DNA of 64,000 nt, taken from NCBI GenBank assembly GCA_020638465.1, contig JACKIM010000003.1, positions 263,001-327,000 on the forward strand, read 5' to 3'. Position numbers and translations under genes: made by a program. This DNA is from Geminicoccaceae bacterium. Lineage in GTDB: Bacteria; Pseudomonadota; Alphaproteobacteria; Geminicoccales; Geminicoccaceae. This document shows positions 52,612-60,914 of this stretch, in pieces. The notes under the pieces are model-generated. The model ran no database searches. It was not told where the DNA came from and worked only from the letters and a program-made list of their open reading frames with translations. Each line of letters opens with the position of its first letter. The first letter of the stretch is position 1.

Positions 52612-53850
52612 ATGTCGAAGATCGTCAGATCAGCCGCGCTCGGCCTTATGGCGGCGGCCGTGGCTTTGCCGGCAATGGCCCAGGAGATCAGCTTCTGGAG
52701 CTGGCGGCAGGAGGACAAGCCGGTCTACGAAGAGCTCATCGCTGATTTCGAGGCGGCCAATCCCGGTATCCATGTCCAGTTCCAGGGATATGAGGCGTCC
52801 AACTACGCAACCATCCTCTCCACCGCATTGTCGGCGGATCAGGGGCCGGATGCCATGATGGTGCGTGCCTATGGTGCTTTCGAGACCGTGGCGGGGGCGG
52901 GCTATCTCATGCCGCTCTCGGAGCGGGAGGTGCCGGGCCTGGCCAACATGCCGCAAGCAGCCGTCAATGCCGAAACCCTGCGTTCCGACGGCAAGGTCTA
53001 TGGTGTGCCTTTCGCGTCGCAGACCATGCTGATGATCTATAACAAGGCGATCTACGACCAACTCGGATTGGGCGTGCCGCAGACTTGGGATGAACTGCTG
53101 GCGAATGCCAAGGCCATCCAGGATGCGGGCATTTTCGCATTCGGCAATGGCACGGCGACGGCCTGGCAGAACGAAACCATCGTTTCGGCCCTGACGTCGT
53201 CGATCATCGGTCGCGGTTTCTTCGAGGACATCCAGAACGACAAGACCACCTTCGAGGATCCCCGATTCATCGGCGGTCTTGAGGCCCTGAAGCAGGTCAG
53301 TACCTTTTTCCCCACCGGCTTCACCGGGCTCGATTACGCCTCCTCGCAGCAATTGTTTGCTTCGGGCATGGCGGCGATGTTCGCCGGCGGTTCGTTCGAA
53401 CTGGCGAATTTCAAGAGTCAGAACCCTGATCTCGATCTGGGAATCTTTGCGGCACCTGGGCGTAACGCGGATGACGAGCGCCTGGTGGGGATCTTCTATG
53501 ATGGTGGATATGCCGGGAATGCCAAGACTGCACATCCCGATGCGGTCAGGAAATTCCTCGCCTATCTCGCCACTCCGGAATTCGGTCAGAAATTTGCAAA
53601 CGAACTCGGCAATATCTCGCCGATCAAGGGTGTCACGTTCGACAACCCGCTGCTGCAGCAGGTGGCGCAACTCAACGAGCATTCGGTACCCTACGTCATG
53701 CTGACCAACTTCCGCTACAAGGAGCCGTCAGGTTCGGTGCTGTTGCAGGCCGAAGTGCAGCGAATGCTGGCGGGAGAGAGTGATCCGGCCCAGGTCGGCA
53801 AGGCCGTCACCGAAGGTATCGCGCTGTATCACGAACCTTTCCGCAAGTAA
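52612..53850 (+). CDS. Amino-sugar ABC transporter substrate-binding protein (CUT1)
   Basis: 412-residue family 1 solute-binding protein. Start 52612 follows AAGGAG and gives a signal peptide of about residues 1-23 (cleavage near PAMAQEISFW). Mature landmarks: FWSWRQEDKPVYEELIADFE and MFAGGSFELANFKSQNPDLD near residue 255. A 16-bp hairpin follows 9 nt after the stop. Given NanE, a kinase and MurQ in the same operon, ligands such as N-acetylmannosamine, N-acetylmuramic acid or another wall- or sialate-derived amino sugar are likely. Confidence 0.88.
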   Translation: MSKIVRSAALGLMAAAVALPAMAQEISFWSWRQEDKPVYEELIADFEAANPGIHVQFQGYEASNYATILSTALSADQGPDAMMVRAYGAFETVAGAGYLMPLSEREVPGLANMPQAAVNAETLRSDGKVYGVPFASQTMLMIYNKAIYDQLGLGVPQTWDELLANAKAIQDAGIFAFGNGTATAWQNETIVSALTSSIIGRGFFEDIQNDKTTFEDPRFIGGLEALKQVSTFFPTGFTGLDYASSQQLFASGMAAMFAGGSFELANFKSQNPDLDLGIFAAPGRNADDERLVGIFYDGGYAGNAKTAHPDAVRKFLAYLATPEFGQKFANELGNISPIKGVTFDNPLLQQVAQLNEHSVPYVMLTNFRYKEPSGSVLLQAEVQRMLAGESDPAQVGKAVTEGIALYHEPFRK

Positions 53851-53859
53851 TGCAGATGA

Positions 53860-53894
53860 CATGGAGGATGGGTCTGGAAGACCTGTCCTCCATG
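53860..53894 (+). terminator. Hairpin after amino-sugar binding-protein gene
   Basis: A 35-nt hairpin of 16 pairs: arm CATGGAGGATGGGTCT (53860-53875), loop GGA, and the complementary arm ending TCCTCCATG (to 53894), with two adjacent wobble pairs in mid-stem. It starts 9 nt after the stop codon. No U-run. The remaining 142 bp to the permease start show nothing else recognisable. Confidence 0.75.
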
Positions 53895-54036
53895 CCCGGC
53901 GACATCTTAGAACACCTTTCGTTCCGGCGCACCGCCTGAACGATCAGAAAATGCGACGAAACGAGGAGACAGAGCCCGCATTCCGATTTCACTAGACAGG
54001 AATGCGCTCCCGATTTCGCCGCTTCTGGACGGACCC

Positions 54037-54996
54037 ATGACCCGAAACGCTTCAACGGCAGCGCCACCAGACCGTACATCGCCATTCCGTCTGACCGGTA
54101 GAGGTATCTGGATCACCTTCCTGCTCGTTCCGCCGCTGGTCGTGATGAGCCTGTTCGTGATCTATCCGATCGTTTCCGCGCTTACCTATGCATTCTATGA
54201 CTGGAATGGTCTACGGCGGGAAGGCTTTATCGGGTTCGGTAATTTCTACACTATTTTGTTTGAAGAGCCCTATGCGAGCACCACGCTCAATGCGTTCAAG
54301 CACAACATCATCGTGTTCGTGTCGCTGATGATCGTGCAGAACGGCGCCGGCTTCGTCCTGGCCTATGCCTTGTGGCGGGAGTTGCCGGGTGCCCGCATTC
54401 ACAGGATATCGGTATTCCTTCCTGTGGTTCTTTCGACCGTCATTATCGGCTATCTCTGGAAACTGTTCTTCCACCCGATTTTCGGTGTGGTGAACAAGTC
54501 ACTGACAGCCATCGGCCTCGGCAGCCTGGCCCAGCCATGGTTGGGCCAGAGCGAAACAGCCCTGGCGGCTCTCATCTTCGTCAATGCCTGGGCCTGGGTG
54601 GGATTCCCCACGCTGGTCTTTCTGGCGGGCCTGCAACGTATTCCCGCAGAGATACTTGACGCTGCGCGCATGGAGACCGACAGCGAATGGGTTGTCGTGA
54701 AGAAGATCGTCTGGCCGATGATTGCTCCCTCCACAACCGTGGTCTTCATTCTGTTGTTCATCGGCTCGTTCAACTGGTTCGAGCTGCCCTACATCATGGC
54801 CGGTCTTGACGGCTCGCCGTTCGGCTCCACCGACGTGCTCGGGCTCGTGTTCTACCGGACCGCGTTCGGCAACCAGTCCGCGGGCGGGCAGGATTTCGGT
54901 CTCGGCTCGGCCCTGGCCGTGCTCATGTTCCTGTTCATCGCCGTCATTGCCACCTTCTGGACGCTGCATCTGCGCAAACGGGAGCTCGAAGTATGA
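54037..54996 (+). CDS. Amino-sugar ABC transporter permease 1
   Basis: 319-residue MalF-class permease. The first helix (IWITFLLVPPLVVMSLFVIY) begins near residue 24; the EAA loop is AEILDAARMETDSEWVVVKK followed by IVWPMIAP near residue 220. The usual Gly of the EAA motif (DG or NG) is replaced by a Glu-Thr-Asp run, a minor variant. The stop overlaps the next start (ATGA). Confidence 0.9.
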   Translation: MTRNASTAAPPDRTSPFRLTGRGIWITFLLVPPLVVMSLFVIYPIVSALTYAFYDWNGLRREGFIGFGNFYTILFEEPYASTTLNAFKHNIIVFVSLMIVQNGAGFVLAYALWRELPGARIHRISVFLPVVLSTVIIGYLWKLFFHPIFGVVNKSLTAIGLGSLAQPWLGQSETALAALIFVNAWAWVGFPTLVFLAGLQRIPAEILDAARMETDSEWVVVKKIVWPMIAPSTTVVFILLFIGSFNWFELPYIMAGLDGSPFGSTDVLGLVFYRTAFGNQSAGGQDFGLGSALAVLMFLFIAVIATFWTLHLRKRELEV

Positions 54997-55847
54997 GTGC
55001 CGCGATCAACGGCCAGAAGGGGCTGTTCGCCACGTTGGGCCGCGACGGGCTGATGCAGGTCATCCTGATTGCCAATACCTTTGTGATGCTGTTTCCGGTC
55101 ATCATCATGATCTTCTCGGCGTTCAAGACGAATGTGGAGATTTTCCAGAACCCGTTCTCCATTCCGGATTTCGCCAACCTGCAGAACTTCACCGCAATGG
55201 CGACGAAAAGCAATTTTCTCCGCTATCTGCTCAATTCGTTCGTCGTGACCGGCGCTTCGATTTTCTGCATCGGTGTTCTAGGTACCATGGCTTCCTATGC
55301 CCTCGGTCGCTACCGGTTCGCGGGATCGGGCTTCCTGCTGCTCTTTTTCATGGCCGGGCTGATGTTACCGCTGAAACTCGCGATCATCCCGCTATTCGTG
55401 TTGTTCCGCGATCTGGGAATTCTCAACTCACAGCTTTCATTGGTCGCGGTCTACACGGCGATGGGTCTGCCTTCGACCGTGTTCATCATGACCGGGTTCA
55501 TCCGCACCCTTCCGCGTGACCTCGAAGATGCGGCACGGATGGATGGTGCCAGTGAATTGCGGATCATGTGGAGCGTCATGCTCCCCTTGTGTCGCCCGGC
55601 CATGGTCATTGCCGGCATCTACAATCTTGTGCCGATATGGAACGATTTCTTCTTCCCACTGGTATTCATTCAGGATGACAACCTGAAGACGCTCCCGCAA
55701 GGGCTCACGACCTTCATCGGCGAGTTCGTCACCGACTGGGGAGTGATGTTCGCCGGCCTTACCCTCGCGGCCGCACCAATCACCATCATCTACATGATCC
55801 TGTCCAAGCAGTTCATCAATGGCATGACGTCCGGAGCGGTGAAATGA
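54993..55847 (+). CDS. Amino-sugar ABC transporter permease 2
   Basis: 284-residue MalG-class permease with six helices. The first (VILIANTFVMLFPVIIMIFS) starts near residue 19, and the EAA loop is RDLEDAARMDGASELRIMWS followed by VMLPLCRP near residue 190. The stop overlaps nanE (ATGA), which directly links import to ManNAc-6-phosphate metabolism. Confidence 0.9.
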   Translation: MSAAINGQKGLFATLGRDGLMQVILIANTFVMLFPVIIMIFSAFKTNVEIFQNPFSIPDFANLQNFTAMATKSNFLRYLLNSFVVTGASIFCIGVLGTMASYALGRYRFAGSGFLLLFFMAGLMLPLKLAIIPLFVLFRDLGILNSQLSLVAVYTAMGLPSTVFIMTGFIRTLPRDLEDAARMDGASELRIMWSVMLPLCRPAMVIAGIYNLVPIWNDFFFPLVFIQDDNLKTLPQGLTTFIGEFVTDWGVMFAGLTLAAAPITIIYMILSKQFINGMTSGAVK

Positions 55848-56518
55848 TCGCGCTGCAAAAAGGGGGATTGATCGTCTCCTGTCAGGCCCGTGCGGACAAT
55901 CCGTTGCATGGGCCTGTGCACATGGCCGCCATGGCCAGGGCTGCCGAGGCGGGCGGTGCTGTGGCCATACGGGCTAACGGCACCGCCGATGTTACTGCTA
56001 TCCGCAATGCGACCAACTTGCCGGTCATCGGGATCAACAAGCTCTTTCGCGATGGCGAGGAGGTTTATATCACTCCCGATATCGTGGCCGCCGACGCCAT
56101 CATCGCAACCGGAGCGGAAGTCATCGGTCTCGACTGCACGGACAGGCCGCGTGCCGGCGACGACTGGCAGCTTGTCTTGCGTCATATCTCGAATGCAGGA
56201 CGATTGACTTTCGCTGATATCTCCAACTTCGAGGAAGGTGTCCGGGCAGCTGATGCCGGAGCGGATTTCGTTGCCACCACGCTCGCCGGTCATACCACGC
56301 AAACAAGGAGCGACTTCCCCGTTGCCAATCTGGGATTGATCGAGCAACTGGCTGCCCGTCTGGCCGTGCCGGTGATTGCCGAGGGCATGATCAATACACC
56401 ACAACTTGCGCGAGCGGCTTTGCTTGCGGGAGCTCACGCAGTGGTGGTAGGTACGATGATCACCAATCCGTGCGCAATTACCCGCGCCTTCGTGGCAGAC
56501 ATGACAGGACTGGCATGA
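55844..56518 (+). CDS. nanE: N-acetylmannosamine-6-phosphate 2-epimerase
   Basis: 224-residue NanE, a TIM-barrel epimerase that converts N-acetylmannosamine-6-phosphate to N-acetylglucosamine-6-phosphate. Motifs: GGLIVSCQA at residues 7-15, catalytic Lys66 in VIGINKLF, Asp125 in TFADISNFEEG, and Glu180 in VIAEGMINTP; the Lys and Glu match the positions known from the Clostridium enzyme. TTLAGHT (phosphate site) is also present. Overlaps both neighbours by ATGA. No nanA (sialate lyase) is nearby, so free ManNAc or a ManNAc-containing compound may be the source. Confidence 0.92.
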   Translation: MIALQKGGLIVSCQARADNPLHGPVHMAAMARAAEAGGAVAIRANGTADVTAIRNATNLPVIGINKLFRDGEEVYITPDIVAADAIIATGAEVIGLDCTDRPRAGDDWQLVLRHISNAGRLTFADISNFEEGVRAADAGADFVATTLAGHTTQTRSDFPVANLGLIEQLAARLAVPVIAEGMINTPQLARAALLAGAHAVVVGTMITNPCAITRAFVADMTGLA

Positions 56519-57420
56519 CGGAACATTACTATCTTGGTGTTGACATGGGGGGTACAGCTACGCGCTGGGCAGTCGTGGACAGCGTGGGCAATGAGGTCGC
56601 GCGGGGCAGGGCTCCCGGCGCCACCGGACTGATCTTCGAGGCTGCCAGCCGTGCCACCTTTGTCGGCACGCTCGAAGCGATGCGCGAAGTCATGCCGGGC
56701 CGCATCGATTTTGCCCATTTCGGCATCACCGGAGCAGGGTTTTCCCGACATCGACAGATCGAGCAGCAGATCGAAGATGTCTTCGGGCTTCCCGCGGGAT
56801 GCTACCATTATTCCAATGACATGCTGCTGGGCTGGCACGCGGCGTTCGGCGGCAGCCGGGGGCATCTGGTGTCATCCGGCACTGGTTCGATTGGCGTCTC
56901 GATCGATGCCGATGGCAACGCGACGGTTGTGGGCGGTCGCGGGTTGCTCATCGATGACGGCGGATCGGGCACATGGATCGCCTTGCGCGCGCTCGACAGG
57001 CTCTTCAGGGTGATTGACGAACATGGGCAGCCCAAAGGGGCCGAAGTGTTGGCCAGAAATTTGTTTGATGCGATCGGCGGCAGCGACTGGGATGATGTTC
57101 GCAGTCACGTCTATGGCAGCGGCCGGGGCAGAATCGGCGAACTCGCGGTAGCTGTGGCTGCTGCCGTCGAGCAGGGTGATACGCATGCGACGGCCATCAT
57201 CACCGCTGCCGGTGGCGAACTCTGCCGTCTCGCTCGTGCATTGCTGCATCGCTGCGGTCCTGCGAAGATCGCATTTGTCGGAGGCGTGCTCGCGTTGCAT
57301 CCGCTGATCAGCAAGGAAATCCGGCGCCAGATGGCCGGCGAGGATATCGATTTCCCGCGGATCGATGCTGCGCTTGCAGCAGCACGGATGGCTCGAAGCA
57401 AGGGGGAAGCTGTGGCATGA
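56515..57420 (+). CDS. BadF/BadG-family amino-sugar kinase
   Basis: 301-residue BadF/BadG-type kinase in the GlcNAc-kinase-like group. Motifs: YLGVDMGGTATRWAVVD at the N-terminus, VSSGTGSIGVSID near residue 120, GGRGLLIDDGGSGTWI near residue 140 and IAFVGGVLALHPL near residue 255. Start 56515 overlaps the nanE stop. Flanked by nanE and murQ, it probably phosphorylates the imported sugar (ManNAc, GlcNAc or MurNAc) at the 6-position to give the substrate of those enzymes. It is distinct from the kinase at 35865. Confidence 0.85.
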   Translation: MTEHYYLGVDMGGTATRWAVVDSVGNEVARGRAPGATGLIFEAASRATFVGTLEAMREVMPGRIDFAHFGITGAGFSRHRQIEQQIEDVFGLPAGCYHYSNDMLLGWHAAFGGSRGHLVSSGTGSIGVSIDADGNATVVGGRGLLIDDGGSGTWIALRALDRLFRVIDEHGQPKGAEVLARNLFDAIGGSDWDDVRSHVYGSGRGRIGELAVAVAAAVEQGDTHATAIITAAGGELCRLARALLHRCGPAKIAFVGGVLALHPLISKEIRRQMAGEDIDFPRIDAALAAARMARSKGEAVA

Positions 57421-58301
57421 TCGCGACGGAAGGTGCGGCATCACGATATACTGCGCTCGAAACGTGGAATACCGGAGAGATGGTTGATACCATGCTGGAA
57501 GGACAGCTGGCGGCGATCTCCGCTGTCCATGCCGTGCGTTCCACCATCGCCCGGGCTGTGGATGCAGCGACCGTGCGGCTGGAGCGTGGCGGGCGCCTGT
57601 TCTATCTGGGAGCCGGCACGTCCGGCCGCATTGCCACTCTGGATGCCGCCGAACTCATCCCGACCTTCAACTGGCCCGCCGAGCGCGTCATTTCCATCAT
57701 GGCCGGCGGTGAAAGGGCGTTCACCACTCCTGTGGAGGGGGCGGAAGACGATGAGGACGAAGTCATCCGTGCGCTCACGCACCTTGGCCTGTGCTCGGAC
57801 GACGTCGTGATCGGCCTTGCCGCATCCGGACGGACCCCCTTTGCCATATCGGGTCTCCGACACGGTCAGGCCAGAGGCGCTCTGACCATCGGCGTGCTGA
57901 ACAGTCCGGGCGGGCCACTCGCCTCGGTGAGCGACATTGCCATCGAGGTTGACAGTGGCGCCGAAGTTCTTGCCGGATCGACCCGGATGAAGGCGGGAAC
58001 GGCGCAGAAAGCGGTATTGACCACTCTTTCCACGGGTATTTTCCTGCGCATGGGCTATGTTTACCGGGGGCGCATGGTCGAGATGAAACCAACCAATGAA
58101 AAGCTGCACAAGCGTGCGGCGATGATGGTCATGGAGCTCTCCGGATCAAGTCTCGAAGCTGCAAAGCAGGCACTTGCGGCGAGTGACAACTCGATCAAGC
58201 TTGCCATCATCATGCTGCGCAGGCAACTCGACATCGACGAAGCCCGTACGTTACTCGAAAAATCCACCGGTCGTCTGCACCTGGCCCTCGAATCCGCATG
58301 A
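57417..58301 (+). CDS. murQ: N-acetylmuramic acid 6-phosphate etherase
   Basis: 294-residue MurQ, which cleaves MurNAc-6-phosphate to GlcNAc-6-phosphate and D-lactate. SIS-domain motifs: LFYLGAGTSGRIATLDAAEL near residue 61 with Glu79 matching E. coli Glu83, VEGAEDDEDE with Glu110 matching Glu114, GLAASGRTPFAI, and AGSTRMKAGTAQKAVL. ATG overlaps the kinase stop. It makes GlcNAc-6-phosphate the common product with NanE; NagB then acts after a deacetylase that must be encoded elsewhere. Confidence 0.93.
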   Translation: MIATEGAASRYTALETWNTGEMVDTMLEGQLAAISAVHAVRSTIARAVDAATVRLERGGRLFYLGAGTSGRIATLDAAELIPTFNWPAERVISIMAGGERAFTTPVEGAEDDEDEVIRALTHLGLCSDDVVIGLAASGRTPFAISGLRHGQARGALTIGVLNSPGGPLASVSDIAIEVDSGAEVLAGSTRMKAGTAQKAVLTTLSTGIFLRMGYVYRGRMVEMKPTNEKLHKRAAMMVMELSGSSLEAAKQALAASDNSIKLAIIMLRRQLDIDEARTLLEKSTGRLHLALESA

Positions 58302-58470
58302 TCAGCCAGGAAATCGCGTTGGTCATTGCCGCAGCCAGCAAATTGATCCGCGATGCCAAGCCCGCTATCGTGAGAGTGACGTGAAAAGTGGGCGGGAGGG
58401 ACGAAGCCCAGCCAAATCTCGATCCACGCACCAAAACAGTTCTCGGCAAAACTTCTCAAGGACATTCCCG
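58298..58470 (+). other. Scar region downstream of murQ
   Basis: A 28-codon frame (58298-58384, beginning MISQEIALVIAAASKLIRDA) is coupled to murQ by ATGA, just as intact genes of the operon are, but it stops early. It may be the remnant of the next operon gene. The rest of the stretch has no coherent frame. Short and unassigned. Confidence 0.4.
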
Positions 58471-58581
58471 TGCCGTCCATTTCTCTCATCACCGCGGTCT
58501 GGAATCGCGAGGCCACGGTCGTTGACGCCATGCTTAGTCACGAGTCATCCCGATTTCGACGACACACCGCTCTTCGATGAA
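58471..58581 (+). pseudogene. Truncated glycosyltransferase N-terminal remnant
   Basis: GTG at 58471, preceded by AAGGA, opens VPSISLITAVWNREATVVDA, which reads as the beta-1 strand and first helix of a GT2-type glycosyltransferase (usual form: SIITxxYNRExxLxxAlxS). The similarity breaks off at about 58537 and the frame ends at 58581. Only about 22 residues are homologous, so this is a severed 5' end. Confidence 0.55.
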
Positions 58582-58938
58582 ACCGGGTCTGGCACGACGG
58601 ACGGCGATGGCGGCGCCTGGCACAGCCATTGGGTCGTGCTTGGCCCCGACGAGGCCTGCGGGTCCGGCGCGCTCAAGGTCATCGACATTCCCGAAGGGAC
58701 CGCGCCGGCGCTGCCCCTGACCTGGCCGGGCCTGCCGATCCTGATCGATTCTCCCGGTTGGTCGCCGATCTTTGCCGGGCTGACACTGAGCGTGACGGTG
58801 CCGTTCGCCGATATCGGCGCGGTAGAGGCGGCGCGCTTCGACGGCGTGACGGCGGCCTTGAGGGTCAACGCCAATGTCCATGCACCGCTGCTCTGCGTGA
58901 CGGACGTGTTCGACGTGGCTTCGGGAGACGCGGGATGA
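58537..58938 (+). pseudogene. C-terminal fragment of an unidentified protein
   Basis: From about 58537 a coherent G+C-rich frame runs to the TGA at 58938 (roughly 130 residues). It contains HPDFDDTPLFDETGSG, GGAWHSHWVVLGPDEACG, a GLPILIDSPGW segment and ALRVNANVHAPLLCVTDVFD. It has no start codon or ribosome site of its own; in-frame extension upstream is nonsense from the scar. The stop overlaps the MOSC gene start (ATGA), so it was the 3' end of a gene in the MOSC operon. Family not recognised; the body of the gene has been lost at the junction. Confidence 0.65.
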
Positions 58939-59624
58939 GGGCATTCCGGATTGCCGAACTGCGCGTTGGCGCGGTCGGGCCGCTGGGCCCGAATGCGATT
59001 CCCTCCGGTATTGACAAGACGGCCGTCTCCGGTCCGCTCATGGCCCGGGCCGAAGGGCTTGAGGGCGACGAACAGGGTGATACCCGCCATCACGGTGGCG
59101 CGGACAAGGCGCTCCATGCCTATCCCGCCCTGCACTATCCGGCTTGGAAAAACGATCTGCCCGAACGCGCGGCGTGTCTCCGCCCCGGTGCCTTTGGCGA
59201 GAACCTGGTGATCGAGGGTGCGACGGAGGACGATCTCTGCCTGTTCGACCGCTATCGGCTGGGCGGCGTGATCGTCGAGGTCAGCCAGACCCGCCAGCCC
59301 TGCTGGCGGCTCAACCTGCGCTTCGACCTGCCCGACATGGCGGCCCGGGTGCAGGAAACCGGCCGCACCGGCTGGTATTTCCGCGTCATCTCGGAAGGCC
59401 TCATCGCGCCCGGCGACCGGGTGGAGCTGATCGCGCGACCGTGCCGGGACTGGCCGCTCACCCGTGTCTGGCGGCTTCTCTACCGCGATACTTCAGACCA
59501 TGACGCCCTGACCGCCTTCGCTGCACTTCCGGGTTTGCCGGAAAGCTGGCAGCGCATGGTGGATGCGCGGCTGGCACAAGGGGCGATCGAGGACTGGCGA
59601 CCGCGCCTCGAAACGCCGGACTGA
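58935..59624 (+). CDS. MOSC-domain protein, YiiM-like
   Basis: 229-residue MOSC-domain protein of the YiiM group, molybdenum-cofactor-binding proteins acting on N-hydroxylated compounds. Motifs: SGIDKTAVSGPLMARAEGLE, GDEQGDTRHHGGADKALHAY, and the conserved Cys in VSQTRQPCWRLNLRF near residue 121; a C-terminal three-alpha-type region follows. ATG 58935 overlaps the stop of the fragment upstream. It may help detoxify reactive nitrogen products, consistent with the NO-related genes nearby, but this is context only. Confidence 0.85.
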   Translation: MRAFRIAELRVGAVGPLGPNAIPSGIDKTAVSGPLMARAEGLEGDEQGDTRHHGGADKALHAYPALHYPAWKNDLPERAACLRPGAFGENLVIEGATEDDLCLFDRYRLGGVIVEVSQTRQPCWRLNLRFDLPDMAARVQETGRTGWYFRVISEGLIAPGDRVELIARPCRDWPLTRVWRLLYRDTSDHDALTAFAALPGLPESWQRMVDARLAQGAIEDWRPRLETPD

Positions 59625-59684
59625 TCACTTCCGGACTCGCAGTCACACGATCGCGGGTGTACAGTAGGGTGTCACGCCAGTCTG

Positions 59685-60092
59685 TCATGTCTGCCCCTCC
59701 CGTTCCAGCCATTGGCGCAGGTAATTGCGCAACACGATGGCGTTGTTATGCGCCTCGTTCTTCGAGGCATAAAGCAGCGTGACGACATCCTCGCGCGCAT
59801 GTTCGGCAAGTTCGCGGACCAAATCGTCATGGGCGGCAAGCTCCGTCTCATAGCGCGTGGTGAACGCCTGCCACTGATCGGGGTGACCGTGAAACCAGTG
59901 CCGCAACTCATCGCTCGGTGCGATCTCCCTGCACCATTGAAATAGCCGGGCGCGGTCCTTCGCCATCCCGCGTGGCCATAGGCGGTCGACCAGTATCCGC
60001 TTGCCGTCCGACACGCGTGGCGCGTGATAGATCCGCTTGACGCGGATACGCTCGCCGGGGGCGTCGGGGCCGGACTGCCGTGCCGACCGCAT
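59685..60092 (-). CDS. DUF488-family protein
   Basis: 135-residue DUF488 protein. Hallmarks: IRVKRIYHAPRVSDGKRILV, then DRLWPRGMAKDRARL, CREIAPSDELRHWFHGHPDQW and a C-terminal VTLLYASKNEAHNNAIVL. Function in the family is unknown. Start 60092 is chosen because the long upstream frame overlaps the AhpD-like gene in another register; TGATG overlap with that gene shows co-transcription. It is the last gene of a four-gene minus-strand unit starting at 61372. Confidence 0.85.
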   Translation of the reverse strand: MRSARQSGPDAPGERIRVKRIYHAPRVSDGKRILVDRLWPRGMAKDRARLFQWCREIAPSDELRHWFHGHPDQWQAFTTRYETELAAHDDLVRELAEHAREDVVTLLYASKNEAHNNAIVLRNYLRQWLEREGQT

Positions 60093-60436
60093 CAGTTGTC
60101 CTGCCCGTCCGTGTCGCCGATCATCTCCACCGCCTTCAGCGCATGGGCCCAGGAGGTGCCGGCGCGCATTTCCGTGGCGACCCAGATCGCCTCCATGACC
60201 TGTTCGTCCAAGGCGCCCGCGCGCCGGGCCGCCTTGACATGGCCCTCGATGCACCATGGACATTGCGTTACATGCGGGACCGCCACTGCGACAAGCTGCT
60301 TGCCGCGCGCATCCAGCGCGCCCTCGGCGAACACCGCCTTGGAAAAGGCGCGGAAAGCATCCTCGGTCTCCGGCGCCAAGGCATGACGCCGCTCGACGAG
60401 GTCCTTGGCCGGCCCGGGAAGACGCAGGTCAGACAT
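60092..60436 (-). CDS. Carboxymuconolactone decarboxylase-like (AhpD-type) protein
   Basis: 114-residue CMD-family protein with the redox motif CPWCIEGH near residue 67, as in AhpD-like disulfide reductases. Start MSDLRLPGPAKDLVERRHAL at 60436 matches family N-termini; it overlaps the hemerythrin gene end by 8 nt. Likely a peroxide- or redox-related thiol protein. It is coupled to the hemerythrin and truncated haemoglobin genes. Confidence 0.85.
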   Translation of the reverse strand: MSDLRLPGPAKDLVERRHALAPETEDAFRAFSKAVFAEGALDARGKQLVAVAVPHVTQCPWCIEGHVKAARRAGALDEQVMEAIWVATEMRAGTSWAHALKAVEMIGDTDGQDN

Positions 60437-60914
60437 GGCCTGCGCCAGGGGTCTCGAATTGCGGAAACAACACGTCGTTTTCCAGCCGGATATGGGCTGC
60501 GAGATTGTCAAGGAATTCACCGACCCCGGCATAGAGCCGCATCCAGCTTCGGCAGGCGCCGTCCGGCAATGTCAGGCCGTTGGTCAGGTGCCGGATCTGT
60601 TCGACCTCTGCCTCGTGGTCGTCGTGATCCGCCCGCATCGCCGCAATCGGGGCGTCCAGCCCCGGTGCCGCGTTGCGAATGGCGGGAAACAGGATCAGTT
60701 CCTCCTTCTTCATGTGCACCTCGAGTTCACCGATCATCCGGTGCAGCACCTCGGCCAGCCCTGCAGGAACATCCGCCTGCCCGGCATGGATGGTTTCCAC
60801 CTTTTCCGACAGTGCCGCCAGTTCGGGCAGCCGGGCGCGGTGTTTGGCATGATACTCGGCCTCGATATAGCGGGTGAGGCCGGCGGGATCTTGCGGGGGT
60901 GTCGGTTTGGTCAT
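60429..60914 (-). CDS. Hemerythrin (HHE) domain protein, Ric/YtfE-like
   Basis: 161-residue all-helical protein with a di-iron hemerythrin domain. Candidate ligands: His and Glu in EAEYHAKHRARLPEL (residues 19-33), HMKKEELILFP near residue 68, HDDHEAEVEQIRH near residue 96 and HIRLENDVLFPQ near residue 140. This is the pattern of RIC/YtfE/ScdA iron-sulfur repair proteins, but the N-terminal ScdA domain is missing. Role in nitric oxide or oxidative damage repair is inferred from family and from the NsrR-like gene nearby. Overlaps both neighbours. Confidence 0.85.
   Translation of the reverse strand: MTKPTPPQDPAGLTRYIEAEYHAKHRARLPELAALSEKVETIHAGQADVPAGLAEVLHRMIGELEVHMKKEELILFPAIRNAAPGLDAPIAAMRADHDDHEAEVEQIRHLTNGLTLPDGACRSWMRLYAGVGEFLDNLAAHIRLENDVLFPQFETPGAGHV

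Noticed and set aside
58174..58938. A single 254-codon gene spanning the scar
   Set aside because: The first 120 codons are antisense-like or out-of-frame sequence from murQ and the scar; only the part after about 58537 is coherent protein, so it is annotated as a fragment.
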